The notes below the pieces were generated by a model. That model was not told the origin of the DNA. It ran no database searches and worked only from the letters and a program-made list of their open reading frames with translations. From NCBI GenBank assembly GCA_934446675.1, contig CAKSEL010000013.1, forward strand, positions 3,809 through 67,808: a stretch of 64,000 nucleotides of DNA, read 5' to 3'. Source of the DNA: an uncultured Eubacteriales bacterium (GTDB taxonomy: Bacteria > Bacillota > Clostridia > Oscillospirales > CAG-382). A program made the position numbers and the translations under genes. Below, one piece after another: positions 43,038 through 53,100 of the stretch; positions within the stretch are counted from its first letter, which is position 1; each line of letters opens with the position of its first letter.

Positions 43038-43952
43038 ATGAACAAGACAAAACAATACAAAAGCGGCGCGAAACTCCGGCACAAAGCCGCGGTGCTGATT
43101 GCAACGCTGCTGCTTGCAGTTGCGGCATTCACATTCCTCGCACCGACGATACTTACAATATCAAGTTCGTTTTTCACTCAGTCCGAGCTTTCGTCAAACT
43201 ACGGAAATATCTTTGACGGCGCCGGCAGCGGCGGCTCGTATATAGCGAAGAAAACCGCGCTTAAATTCATTCCCGACAAGGTTTCGTTCCATCAGTACGC
43301 GACGGTGCTGTTTTTGAGTCCGGAATACCTGTTCAAATTCTGGAACTCGGTAAGGCTGACGCTCCCGATAGTCATATTTCAGACCGTGGTTGCGTGCCTT
43401 GCGGCATACGGATTTACAAGATACCGTTCAAAAGGGCGCGACGCCGTGCTGTTTATTTACATTATATTAATGCTCATGCCCTATCAGGTAACGCTTGTTC
43501 CCAACAGACTTGTGGCAGAGTGGCTGAACATCTACGGAACGTCGTGGGCGGTAATACTTCCCGGTATATTCTCGCCGTTCGCGGTATTTCTGCTGACAAA
43601 ATCAATGCGCCGCGTTCCAAACGCCGTAATAGAGGCGGCAAGGCTTGACGGCTGCAACGAATTTCAGATATTTTTCAAAATTTACGTTCCGCTGTGCAAA
43701 AACATAGTCTATTCGGTAATGATTCTCGTGTTCATAGACTACTGGAACATGGTCGAACAGCCGATAGTGCTTCTCGGCAGCAACGAGGATCTGTATCCGC
43801 TGTCAATATTCCTGTCAAAGATAAACAGCGGAGAGGTCGGAATAGCCTTCGCGGTCGCGGTAATATACATGATACCTACGCTGCTTATATTCCTTTACGG
43901 CGAACAGTACCTTGTGGAAGGAATCGCAAATTCCGGAAGCGTTAAGGGTTAA
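43038..43952 (+). CDS. Carbohydrate ABC transporter permease (MalG/UgpE type)
   Basis: 304 aa, ATG at 43038 with GGAGG 7 bases upstream, 1 bp after the previous stop. Six helices, with coupling loop EAARLDGCNEFQIFFKIYVPL near residue 200. A roughly 45-residue periplasmic-side loop after TM1 (SSNYGNIFDGAGSGGSYI) is longer than usual. It forms the heterodimeric channel with the preceding gene. The adaptor gene follows after 34 bp. Confidence 0.92.
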   Translation: MNKTKQYKSGAKLRHKAAVLIATLLLAVAAFTFLAPTILTISSSFFTQSELSSNYGNIFDGAGSGGSYIAKKTALKFIPDKVSFHQYATVLFLSPEYLFKFWNSVRLTLPIVIFQTVVACLAAYGFTRYRSKGRDAVLFIYIILMLMPYQVTLVPNRLVAEWLNIYGTSWAVILPGIFSPFAVFLLTKSMRRVPNAVIEAARLDGCNEFQIFFKIYVPLCKNIVYSVMILVFIDYWNMVEQPIVLLGSNEDLYPLSIFLSKINSGEVGIAFAVAVIYMIPTLLIFLYGEQYLVEGIANSGSVKG

Positions 43953-43986
43953 ACTCAGCAAAGATAAGAGTGTTTTGGAGGAAAAA

Positions 43987-46272
43987 ATGAAAGAGAACAA
44001 GTTTAACAGAGAATGGGTAAAGACCTTTGCAATCATATTCCTTGCAGTGCTTCTGGTTCTGACATTCTTTTCAAATACCATAATGAATATGTCGCTCCCC
44101 GAAGTTTCGACGGAGTACATACAGTACGGCATGATAAAGACGCAGGTGCGCGGCACGGGTACGGTTCTCGCGCAGGACAATTACAGCGTTACAACGTCGG
44201 CGACGCGCGAAGTCGTAAAAGTTGCGGTAAGGCAGGGAGATGAAGTCAAGAAAGGCGACGTGCTTTTCTATCTCTCCGAGGCTGACAGCGACGAACTCAA
44301 AAACGCGCGCGACAATTACGACAATCTCAACTACGATTACAACAAGATGCTCATAGATTCGTCAACCGACAAAACTCTTGACGCAAAAAAGCTTGAACTC
44401 AAGCAGACACAGGCAGATCTCGACGAAACAAAGACAAAGCTTGAAAACTTTGCCGATCTTCAGAGCAAGATTGACGCCGCAAAGGCAGAGCTTAAAGCAG
44501 CCGAACGCGCAGTCACCAAAAAACAGAACGAAATAGCCGAGCTTGAAAAGGATAAGGCTGCCGTAGGATATACGCCGACCGAGGACGAGGCTGTTACAGG
44601 CAAAAAAACCGACGTCACTCTCGAACAGTATACCGCGGCGACAAAGCAGCTTGAAGCCGTAGAAAGCAAGATAGACGACGCAAAAGCCGCTCTTACCGAG
44701 CTTACCGCAAAGACCAACACCGCAAAGACCAACTACGACAAGGTAAAGCGCGAGTACGACGAGATAAACGGCAAGATCGAAACTCCTCTCGAAACTCTCG
44801 AAGAAAAGATAAAGTCGTCCGACCGCGAGATCGAAGCTCTCGAACGCGATATAAAATACTTAAAGCAGGACGTATACGCAAACAAGCACAACGACGACCT
44901 TGAGACCGCATACGAAAACTTCAAGGATAAGCAAAAAGCATACAAGGCTGCAAAAGCAAGCTACGACGAAATTCTCGAAGATCCCGATTCCACCGACGAA
45001 CAGCGCACAAAGGCTCTTGCAAGATACAGAGCCGCCCAGGACGCAATGGACGCCGCATATATCGAGTACGACAACATACTCACCAACAAGGAGGAAACCT
45101 CAAGCACTCTCGAAAAGAGCCTTGCCGAAAAGGAAACCAGCCTAAAGTACGCGCTTGAGGACAACACCGAACTTAAAAAGAATCTCAACAAAACACGCGA
45201 GCTTGACAAGCAGTTAAACGCAAAGAAAACCGAACTTGAAAAGGCTGAAAGCACCTACAACACCGCAAACGACGCGTCAAGCGCAGCCCAGACGGTATAC
45301 GACAACGCGACCGCCGAAAAAGAACTTCTCGAAAAGCAGCTTGAAAAGACGCGCAACGGATACAAGTACATTGTATACAAGGACTACGAGGACAAAATTG
45401 ACGCCGCAAACAACGAGCTTGACAGGCTAAACGACGTCAAGGAAGAAAGAAACGAAGCTCTCAACGACCTCCAGAGCGACAGCACCGATACAGAAAAAGG
45501 CTTAAAGGATCAGATAAAGTCCTACGAACGCCAGATAGTCACCATTCAGAACGATATTGAAACGGCTCTCAAGGACGCAGGCAACACAAAGAAACTGAAC
45601 GACCTCGAACTTGAGAAAAAGCGCAAGGAAATAGCCCGCGCATACGAACAGGTGCAGAAGCTTGAAGCCGAGTACACCAATACCGAAATAAAATCTCCCG
45701 TAGACGGCGTTATAGATTCGGTAAGCATTGCCTCCGGTCAGAAAACAACTCCCGACCAGTCTCTTGCCGAAATCTCCTTAAAGGACAACGGCTACAAGAT
45801 GACGCTTACCGTAAGCCAGGAACAGGCTGCAAAGCTCCGTCCCGGCTCTCCCGTGGAAATAACCAGCTACATTCCTTACGACTCGGAAATTACCGCAACC
45901 CTCTCGGCAATCAAGAACGACACCGCAAACAAGGGCAGCCGTCAGAAGGTGCTTGAATTTGTAATAAGCGGCGACGTAACTCCCAACATGAGCCTTTCGG
46001 TTTCTGTCGGCGACAAGAACGCAAGCTATGACAACACCGTTCCCAACACCGCGATCCGCGAGGATTCCGACGGAAAATACATTCTCATAGTAGATTCCAA
46101 GAGCACGCCCATCTCCACAAGATACATAGCCAAGCGCGTAAACGTAACCGTAGTTGCAAGCGATGACACGCGTTCCGCCATAACCGGAGATTTCCAGAAC
46201 TACTCGTATGTTGTCGCCACTTCATCAAAGCCCATTAACGACAAGGATCAGGTGAAGCTTGTTGAAAATTAA
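43987..46272 (+). CDS. HlyD-like membrane-fusion/adaptor protein with very long coiled coil
   Basis: 761 aa, ATG with GGAGG 7 bases upstream. N-terminal membrane anchor (about 12-32). The first half-lipoyl motif VRQGDEVKKGDVLFYL is near residue 80, heptad-rich coiled coil spans about 110-570 (Lys/Glu/Leu repeats), the second half-lipoyl NTEIKSPVDGVIDSV is near 568, then a beta-barrel region and a C-terminal domain. Adaptors of this family link inner-membrane pumps to outer parts or, in Firmicutes, act with MacB-type ABC exporters (YknX-like). The coiled coil is several times longer than in typical adaptors. Its place between sugar permeases and a binding protein is unexpected. Confidence 0.85.
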   Translation: MKENKFNREWVKTFAIIFLAVLLVLTFFSNTIMNMSLPEVSTEYIQYGMIKTQVRGTGTVLAQDNYSVTTSATREVVKVAVRQGDEVKKGDVLFYLSEADSDELKNARDNYDNLNYDYNKMLIDSSTDKTLDAKKLELKQTQADLDETKTKLENFADLQSKIDAAKAELKAAERAVTKKQNEIAELEKDKAAVGYTPTEDEAVTGKKTDVTLEQYTAATKQLEAVESKIDDAKAALTELTAKTNTAKTNYDKVKREYDEINGKIETPLETLEEKIKSSDREIEALERDIKYLKQDVYANKHNDDLETAYENFKDKQKAYKAAKASYDEILEDPDSTDEQRTKALARYRAAQDAMDAAYIEYDNILTNKEETSSTLEKSLAEKETSLKYALEDNTELKKNLNKTRELDKQLNAKKTELEKAESTYNTANDASSAAQTVYDNATAEKELLEKQLEKTRNGYKYIVYKDYEDKIDAANNELDRLNDVKEERNEALNDLQSDSTDTEKGLKDQIKSYERQIVTIQNDIETALKDAGNTKKLNDLELEKKRKEIARAYEQVQKLEAEYTNTEIKSPVDGVIDSVSIASGQKTTPDQSLAEISLKDNGYKMTLTVSQEQAAKLRPGSPVEITSYIPYDSEITATLSAIKNDTANKGSRQKVLEFVISGDVTPNMSLSVSVGDKNASYDNTVPNTAIREDSDGKYILIVDSKSTPISTRYIAKRVNVTVVASDDTRSAITGDFQNYSYVVATSSKPINDKDQVKLVEN

Positions 46273-47284
46273 AAGATTAATCAATATAATCGTTATCGGC
46301 GTGCTTACGCTTATAAGTATAATCATAATGCTTGTAATGCACAGCAAAATAAACTCTCTGCCTCACGAAAACAAGGCAAAGGAGTTTTCCGGCGGTTCAA
46401 AGTTCGCACAGATAACCGTATTTGTCCCCGAAAGCGCCGAATTTACCGTAGACAAGGTAATGTACGCAAGATATGAACTTGACACAAAGCTTGTCGAAAA
46501 GGCAATAGAGGCTCCCAACGAAAACGCAAGGCTGTACTGCGACGCATATGCCGCATACAAAAGCACTTCCCTCTCTCCGGGAGACGCTGCCGGTCAGTCA
46601 GCGCGCTCGGCAAAAGTAAAGATCGCCTATATCGGCGGCGATTACAGCCGTTTCCATTCGGAATTTCTCTCCTCGCCCGACATCTGCGCCGACATCAACC
46701 ACGACAGGATACTTCTTTCAAAAACCGCCGCATGGCAGCTTTTCGGAGGATATGAGCTGTACGATTTTGAAGTTAAAGACGGCGAAACCTCCTATTTTGT
46801 AAGCGGCGTGTTTGACGATTACGACTCTGAACAGTACAAGGAGTTCCTGGGCGACAGCTCGCTGTGCCTTGTCGACATAAAAGGCAATACGGACGCAGCA
46901 ATAAGCTGTTATGAGATACTGTTAGTAAATCCCGTAACCAATTTCGCGTACAATCTTGTAAAAGAGTCGATCGGACTTGAAGAGGGTACATACTACATGG
47001 TGGAAAACTCGGCAAGATTCTCACTCCCCAAGCTTTTTAAGAAAATACCCAAGCTTTTAAACACCGACGAACAGCTCCCTGCCGGAGTTGTGATAACCCC
47101 CGAAGAAACGCTTGCTCTTCACATGGAAAAAGAGCTTGCCGCAATGCTGCTGCTGCTTCTGGTAACGGCGCTCTATCCCGTAATATGGGCGCTGATACTC
47201 CTGTACAGGCTCATTCAGCTCATCAAGCGCACCTTTAACAGGTTTGTCATAAGTCCGATAAAGGATAAGCTTTCATATTCATAA
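46259..47284 (+). CDS. Membrane protein with MacB-periplasmic-domain-like ectodomain
   Basis: 341 aa. The start is probably TTG at 46259 or 46262, overlapping the adaptor's last codons, with AGG/GGTG upstream. One N-terminal helix (about 8-26), an ectodomain of about 250 residues, and a C-terminal hydrophobic region (about 292-318). ILLSKTAAWQLFGGYELYDF followed by YFVSGVFDDYDSEQY resembles the periplasmic core domain of MacB/FtsX permeases. The four-helix FtsX membrane domain is absent. It probably partners the adaptor encoded just before. The resemblance is by eye and needs a profile search. Confidence 0.7.
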   Translation: MLKIKRLINIIVIGVLTLISIIIMLVMHSKINSLPHENKAKEFSGGSKFAQITVFVPESAEFTVDKVMYARYELDTKLVEKAIEAPNENARLYCDAYAAYKSTSLSPGDAAGQSARSAKVKIAYIGGDYSRFHSEFLSSPDICADINHDRILLSKTAAWQLFGGYELYDFEVKDGETSYFVSGVFDDYDSEQYKEFLGDSSLCLVDIKGNTDAAISCYEILLVNPVTNFAYNLVKESIGLEEGTYYMVENSARFSLPKLFKKIPKLLNTDEQLPAGVVITPEETLALHMEKELAAMLLLLLVTALYPVIWALILLYRLIQLIKRTFNRFVISPIKDKLSYS

Positions 47285-47333
47285 GCGCAAACAACAATTT
47301 ATATAAATACTTTGGAAAGGTATGGTAACATCA

Positions 47334-49832
47334 ATGAAGAAAAGAATTCTGGCACTTCTCCTTGCCGCGGTAACGGTCATCTCGTCCGCAGCACTGTCCT
47401 CCTGCAAAGGCGGTTCCGTCAATGTAGACGGCAAACCCCTGAAAGGCGCAACAACCACAAGAGATCTCAAAAACGTCTATTCCGCAAAGGAACTGAACGT
47501 TGTGGGAACAGAGCTTGAAAACCTCAACCTTTGGAACATCACAAAGCTTGACGGCGACAAAATGCTCATCATAGGCAACGACATGGACACCGGCGAGAAC
47601 AAGGCGCTTATTGCCGACATTGACCTTAAAAACATAACTCCCGTTGCCGTAAACAAGGAAACCGGCGAGAACGTAAACACATACGTAAACAGCTACGCCG
47701 CAGATACTTCAACAGGCGAAATATGGTACTTAAAGAACGTATACAGATACTACGACAACAACAACGTTTCGACTGAGCCGCGCGAAAATACCGGTGAGCA
47801 GTATACTCCTATTGACGAAAACACCGCGGTTGTAAATTATGTAGATAATACAGCAGCCGTTGTCGGACCTGCCGTAGGCGAAAACAGCACGTCATATTAC
47901 GTCGTAAAGGCAACTTCCGACGGCAGCATTGTAAGCGAGACCGACATCTCATCGCTTCTCTACTACACCGACAGCGAAGGAAACCAGAATCAGCGTTACA
48001 TCAGCCAGATCTACATTGCGGGCGGCAAGGTAGTTCTCCAGTGCGACAACGCGTTGCTCTGCATGGATCCCGCAACCGGAGAGCTGTTAAACACCGTTGA
48101 CTTCGGCGAAAGCAACTACATAAACAACGTTTTTGTAAGCGCATCCGGAAAGCTCTACGCGTCAATGTGGGGCGACAGCGGCATAGAGGTCTACGAGGTA
48201 GACACTTTAACCGGCAAAAAGGATAAAGTTACATTCCCGTTCGCAGAGACTCTCTACAATTATTCTTTCGCACCCGGCGGCAACGGATATGACTTCTATC
48301 TTGCGGATTACAGCGCGTTCTACGGCTACAACATGGGCGACGAAGAACCGACCGAGATCTGCAACTACGTAAACTCCGACGTAAACTCAGGCTACAATCA
48401 GATGCTGCCCGCAGTATTCGATGACGGCAGACTCGTAGTTATCTTCCGCGACGATTCCACGGGCGACACAGAACTTCTCGTCCTTACAAAAGTCGATCCC
48501 AAGGACGTAAAGGAAAAATACGTAATTACCGTTGCAGCGGAATACATTGACGACGACATAAGATCGGCACTTGTAAAGTTCAACCGCACAAGCGACGAAT
48601 ATAAGGTTATATTCACCGACTATCAGAAGTACAACACCGAAGAAAACAATTACAGCGGCGCTGCCGATCAGCTTGCCAAGGATCTTATCTCAAAGGATAA
48701 AGCGCCCGACATCGTTCTTCTCAACTCCTACTCCACAATCAACCTCGACAGCCTTGTTTCAAAGGGCGTTTTCGTAGACCTTGAACAGTATATGGACGCG
48801 GACGACGAGTTCAACAAGGACGATTATCTCACAAACGTATTCGAGGCTGAAAAAATAAACGGCAAGCTATACACCGTTGCTCCCGTTATCAACATCAGAA
48901 CCCTCGCAGGCAAAAAGTCCGTATTCGGCGACAAGACCGGCTGGACAATGAAGGAATTCATGGATATGCAGAACAGCCTTGCCGAAGGCGAATCAATGTT
49001 CAGCCAGCCCACAAGAACAAATCAGGGCATGGAATTCGTAGCTCTTGCAAAAGACGAATTTATCGGCGACGACGGCAAATGCACCTTTGATTCCGAAGAA
49101 TTCAAGAGTATGCTCGAATTCTTAAAGAGTATCCCGGCAGACTACGACGCATATCAGGATCGCTGGAACGACAACAATAACTACTGGCAGGATATGCAGC
49201 TCGCATACAAGAAAGGCACCACAAAGCTCTACGAAACCTATATTTACAGATTTGATATTATTCCTCAGGTCGAAGCATATCTCGGTGAGGAGGCTGCGTT
49301 CATAGGCTATCCTTCTTCGGTTGAAGGCTCCAACGGCGCAATAATCTCCGCAAACAGCGAACTTGCAATTCTCTCAAGCTCCAAAGTCGTTCCCGGCGCA
49401 TGGGCTGCGATAAAGTATCTGCTGTCCGACAATTATCAGAACAATTTCTCAGGTCTTAACGAGGACGGCTCAAAGGGTTACTCATATGCGTTCCCGATAA
49501 AGAAGAGCATAATCGAAAAGAAGATGGCAAACGACATTCTTCCCGAATACTACACCGACTACGACGAAAACGGAAACGAAATTCAGGTTGAATCGGGCAG
49601 CACCATCTGGCTCGGCGACGAAAAAGTAGACGTAAGAAAATCCACCGAAGAGGATACTCAGAAGATCTACGACATCATCAAGGGCGCAAACGTATTCTTC
49701 CGCCAGAATCAGGAAATAAACGACATTATAAGCCAGGAAGCTGCTGCGTTCTATGACGGTCAGAAGTCCGTTGACGACGTTGCTAAGATTATCAATTCGA
49801 GAATTCAGATCCTTGTAAACGAACGCAGATAA
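47334..49832 (+). CDS. Large extracellular solute-binding lipoprotein
   Basis: 832 aa. Lipoprotein signal MKKRILALLLAAVTV with lipobox LSSC (Cys24). Residues about 40-395 form a beta-rich, propeller-like region, and about 400-830 a family-1-type solute-binding domain (KYVITVAAEYIDDDIRSALVKFN, then SKDKAPDIVLL and AAIKYLLSDNYQNNF). ATG 47334 was chosen over 47322, which is only 1 base from the GGAAAGG site. It is almost twice the usual length of a sugar-binding protein. As the last gene of the operon it likely captures a glycan for the two permeases. A terminator follows. Confidence 0.88.
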   Translation: MKKRILALLLAAVTVISSAALSSCKGGSVNVDGKPLKGATTTRDLKNVYSAKELNVVGTELENLNLWNITKLDGDKMLIIGNDMDTGENKALIADIDLKNITPVAVNKETGENVNTYVNSYAADTSTGEIWYLKNVYRYYDNNNVSTEPRENTGEQYTPIDENTAVVNYVDNTAAVVGPAVGENSTSYYVVKATSDGSIVSETDISSLLYYTDSEGNQNQRYISQIYIAGGKVVLQCDNALLCMDPATGELLNTVDFGESNYINNVFVSASGKLYASMWGDSGIEVYEVDTLTGKKDKVTFPFAETLYNYSFAPGGNGYDFYLADYSAFYGYNMGDEEPTEICNYVNSDVNSGYNQMLPAVFDDGRLVVIFRDDSTGDTELLVLTKVDPKDVKEKYVITVAAEYIDDDIRSALVKFNRTSDEYKVIFTDYQKYNTEENNYSGAADQLAKDLISKDKAPDIVLLNSYSTINLDSLVSKGVFVDLEQYMDADDEFNKDDYLTNVFEAEKINGKLYTVAPVINIRTLAGKKSVFGDKTGWTMKEFMDMQNSLAEGESMFSQPTRTNQGMEFVALAKDEFIGDDGKCTFDSEEFKSMLEFLKSIPADYDAYQDRWNDNNNYWQDMQLAYKKGTTKLYETYIYRFDIIPQVEAYLGEEAAFIGYPSSVEGSNGAIISANSELAILSSSKVVPGAWAAIKYLLSDNYQNNFSGLNEDGSKGYSYAFPIKKSIIEKKMANDILPEYYTDYDENGNEIQVESGSTIWLGDEKVDVRKSTEEDTQKIYDIIKGANVFFRQNQEINDIISQEAAAFYDGQKSVDDVAKIINSRIQILVNERR

Positions 49833-49873
49833 CCGCGAAAATACTCCGCAGATTCCTAAAATACAACCTTTTG

Positions 49874-49905
49874 TCCCGGTGCGTAAAAACCACCGGGATA
49901 TTTTT
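49874..49905 (+). terminator. Terminator of the permease-adaptor-lipoprotein operon
   Basis: TCCCGGTG...CACCGGGA stem followed by TATTTTT. The remaining gap to 50163 contains a TGCCGT/ACGGCA hairpin near 49927 and a possible promoter (TGTACA 50086-50091, 17 bp, TATAAT 50109-50114) for the next gene. Confidence 0.85.
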
Positions 49906-50163
49906 GCGCTTTTTTTCACCTGCGTATGCCGTTTGCGCCGACGGCAAAACAACCTATACCGCAATTTTTCCGGCAAACCGCAGGTTTCGGTGCAAAAACC
50001 CGACCTCACCCCGAAAATCCGACGTGAATTCCTCAAAAAAGTTATAAAAACGACCGAAATCATACATTTTGCGTCCGATAGTATATGTACAAACCCGTTA
50101 TTTTGTAATATAATTTTAATATAAACACATAAAATGTAATTTTTCAAGGAGGCATCGCAAAAA

Positions 50164-53100
50164 ATGAAAAAAATGTTTTTCACCGCAGTATGCGCGTCAC
50201 TTCTCGCTGCGGCAATGTGCGTAACGTCACAGGCGGCGTTTGAAAAGACAGCCGTATACAAGGACGGACAGTTCACAGACGTGGCACAGAGCGCATGGTA
50301 CGCAAATGAAGTAAAGAGCGCGTATGAGCTCGGCTTTATGAACGGCAGCGGCGCAAATCTTTTCTCTCCCGACGGCACAATGACCGTTGCGGAAGGTATC
50401 ACAATAGCGTCGAGAGTAAACGCTATCAATTCTTCAAAGACCATTCCCGAAAAGTCCGGCGCGAAATGGTACGATATGTACATAGACTATGCAAAATCCG
50501 CAGGTATTATAAAGGACGGGGATTTTAACTCCTACGACCGCAATATCAGACGTTACGAAATGGCTGAACTTTTCGCAAACGCACTTCCCAAAGACTATTT
50601 TGACGCAAAAAACGACATTTCCGCAATTCCCGACGTCAACGCCGCAGAGCCGTATGCCGATACGCTCCTTACGCTCTACAAGGCAGGCGTTGTTCTGGGT
50701 TCTGACAAGTACGGAAACTTTCTTCCGAACAACCCGATAAAAAGAAGCGAGGCAGCCGCAATTATCAACCGCGTTGCAATTCCGGAAAACAGACTTGCCG
50801 GCGCCCTCACTCCCGAACCCGAGCGTAAGGAGGCATATTATCTTATAGATAACGTGGAAATGGTACATTCCACAAGAGGAACTCTTAATCTTGCCTCCGG
50901 CTGGAACTACGACAACCGCATAACCGAGGCGGTAGACGCAAAAGGCAAGACCTCAAACGCACTTGCCGACACCTCAAAGACAGGACACATCGCAATAAAC
51001 CGCGATATAAAGGTTCAGACCAAGGGCAAGCTTGTGCTTGAAAGCACCCTCTCCATAGCAAGTGCGTCTGCCGACGGCGCCCGCATCTACTTTACAAACA
51101 CCAAGGGCGAAAATGTTGCAGAAATATACACAAAGGGCGGCACATGGCACGCCAAAGGCTCGAACGACATTGATACCGGCGTTAAGACCGTGATCGGCAC
51201 ATACAACATACGCCTTACCATGAACCTTGATACAAAGGCGGCATATGCCGAGATAAACGGCGCAAACAAGTTTGACTTTACTCTCGGAAACTTCGGCGAC
51301 GTTGCAAGAATTTACTATTCCACAACCGACGAAGATACCGTTTCCTTCACTCCGTCCGAAACTCATCTGTATTCCAACTACGCCGTAAACGAGGCGTTCA
51401 GAGCGTCCGGCGTTCCGACAGGCTGGAATACCGCAGGCAAAGTTGATACCGACAGAGGTTCTCTCAGGCTTTCCGACGGCAACGGCGCGTCCGCCGCATT
51501 TGATAAGCTCACCGGAAAAGTTATATTTGAAAGCTACATTCTCGTTCCCGACTCCGCAGCCGACGCAAGAGTAAAGCTTGCCGGAACCGACGGCGTTGAA
51601 ATAAAGCTTGCAGGCGGAAACATCTCCTGCGGCAGCTACACACAGAAATTCTTTAACAGCCAGTGGCAGTGCCTGCACATTGTCGCAGACACCGAAACCC
51701 ACAGCGCACAGGTTTACATCAACGGCAAAAAACGTGCAAACACGACATTCGGCGCAGACGGTTTTGACGGCATAAGCTTTACCGTAAACGGCGGCGACGC
51801 ATATATCGACGACGTAAAGGTATACAACACCTATGACTACGCAGACTATGTTCCGGCTCCCGTAAAGGCAGAGTCCAAGGACTACAATCTCATCATGAGC
51901 GTATGCTCGCTCTGGAGAGAAGGCTCTCACTCCGGCTGGGACTTTGTTTCGCCCTATGACGAATGTACTCCCATTCTCGGCTACTACGACGAGGGTATTC
52001 CCGAAACCGCCGACTGGGAAATAAAGTATATGGCGGAGCACGGCATTGATACCATGGAATTCTGCTGGTACGCCGAAAATGGCATAAAGTTTGACAAGCC
52101 GCAGAAAGATCCCCGTCTTATATGGGCGCTGCGCGACGGCTATATGTACGCAAAGTACAGCGACATGGTAGACTTCTACATCATGTGGGAAAACGCAAGC
52201 TTTAAATCCGCAAAGATGACACTTGATCAGTTCAAGTCCTATCTCTGGGAATACTGGCTCCAGTGGTATCTCACAGACTCAAGATACTTTGTTATAGATA
52301 ACAAGCCCGTAATCAACATCTATCAGTACAGCACCTTTATAAATACATTCGGTTCTGCCGAAGAGGCAAAGAAAGTCATAGACTTCATGAGAAAAGATAT
52401 AAAGAACTACGGCTATGACGACATAATACTTCTGTTCAGCAATGGCGCGCAGAACGCAGCCGACGTTCAGAAGATTGCATCTCTCGGCGCAGACGCATTT
52501 GTCGCTTACGGCTGGAACAGCTCATCTTACGATCCCGCTTTCTTAAAGCAGGTTAACGACACCGCCATAAAGAACCTCAAAAACTACAAGAACATAGCGT
52601 TTATTCCCACCGTTGCAACGGGACGCAACATAATGGGCTGGGAAAACAAGCGCACTCCTCTTTCCACCGTCGAACAGCACGCACAGGTAATGGAGGATTA
52701 CAAGGCGCTCTTAAAGACTCAGAACAAAGGCACGTCCTGGCAGGACAAGACGATATACTTCAGCACATGGAACGAGTTTGGCGAAGGCCACTGGCTCGCA
52801 CCGTCCGGACTTAACGGTTTCGGTTATACCGACGTCTGGAGAAAGGCGTTCACGGACGCACCCGAAGTTCATGACGACATAGTTCCTACCATTAACCAGC
52901 ACAACAGAATTGCAAAGCTCTACAACGATAACAGAACTCCCATACGTTCATGGCTTGAAGAAGAACCGTCCGAAGTTCCGGCAACCGTCGTAAGAAAGTA
53001 CGAGTTCAAGGAACAGGCTGACGTAAAGGCATGGGAATACTACAACATCTCGACCTTCCTGGTAAAGGACGGCGCACTTCTCATCACTGCGTCCACAAAC

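Noticed and set aside
50974..52041. 355-codon antisense frame inside the SLH/GH99-like gene
   Set aside because: Composition is unnatural (Val/Cys/Gly-rich shadow) and the plus-strand gene is clearly coding.
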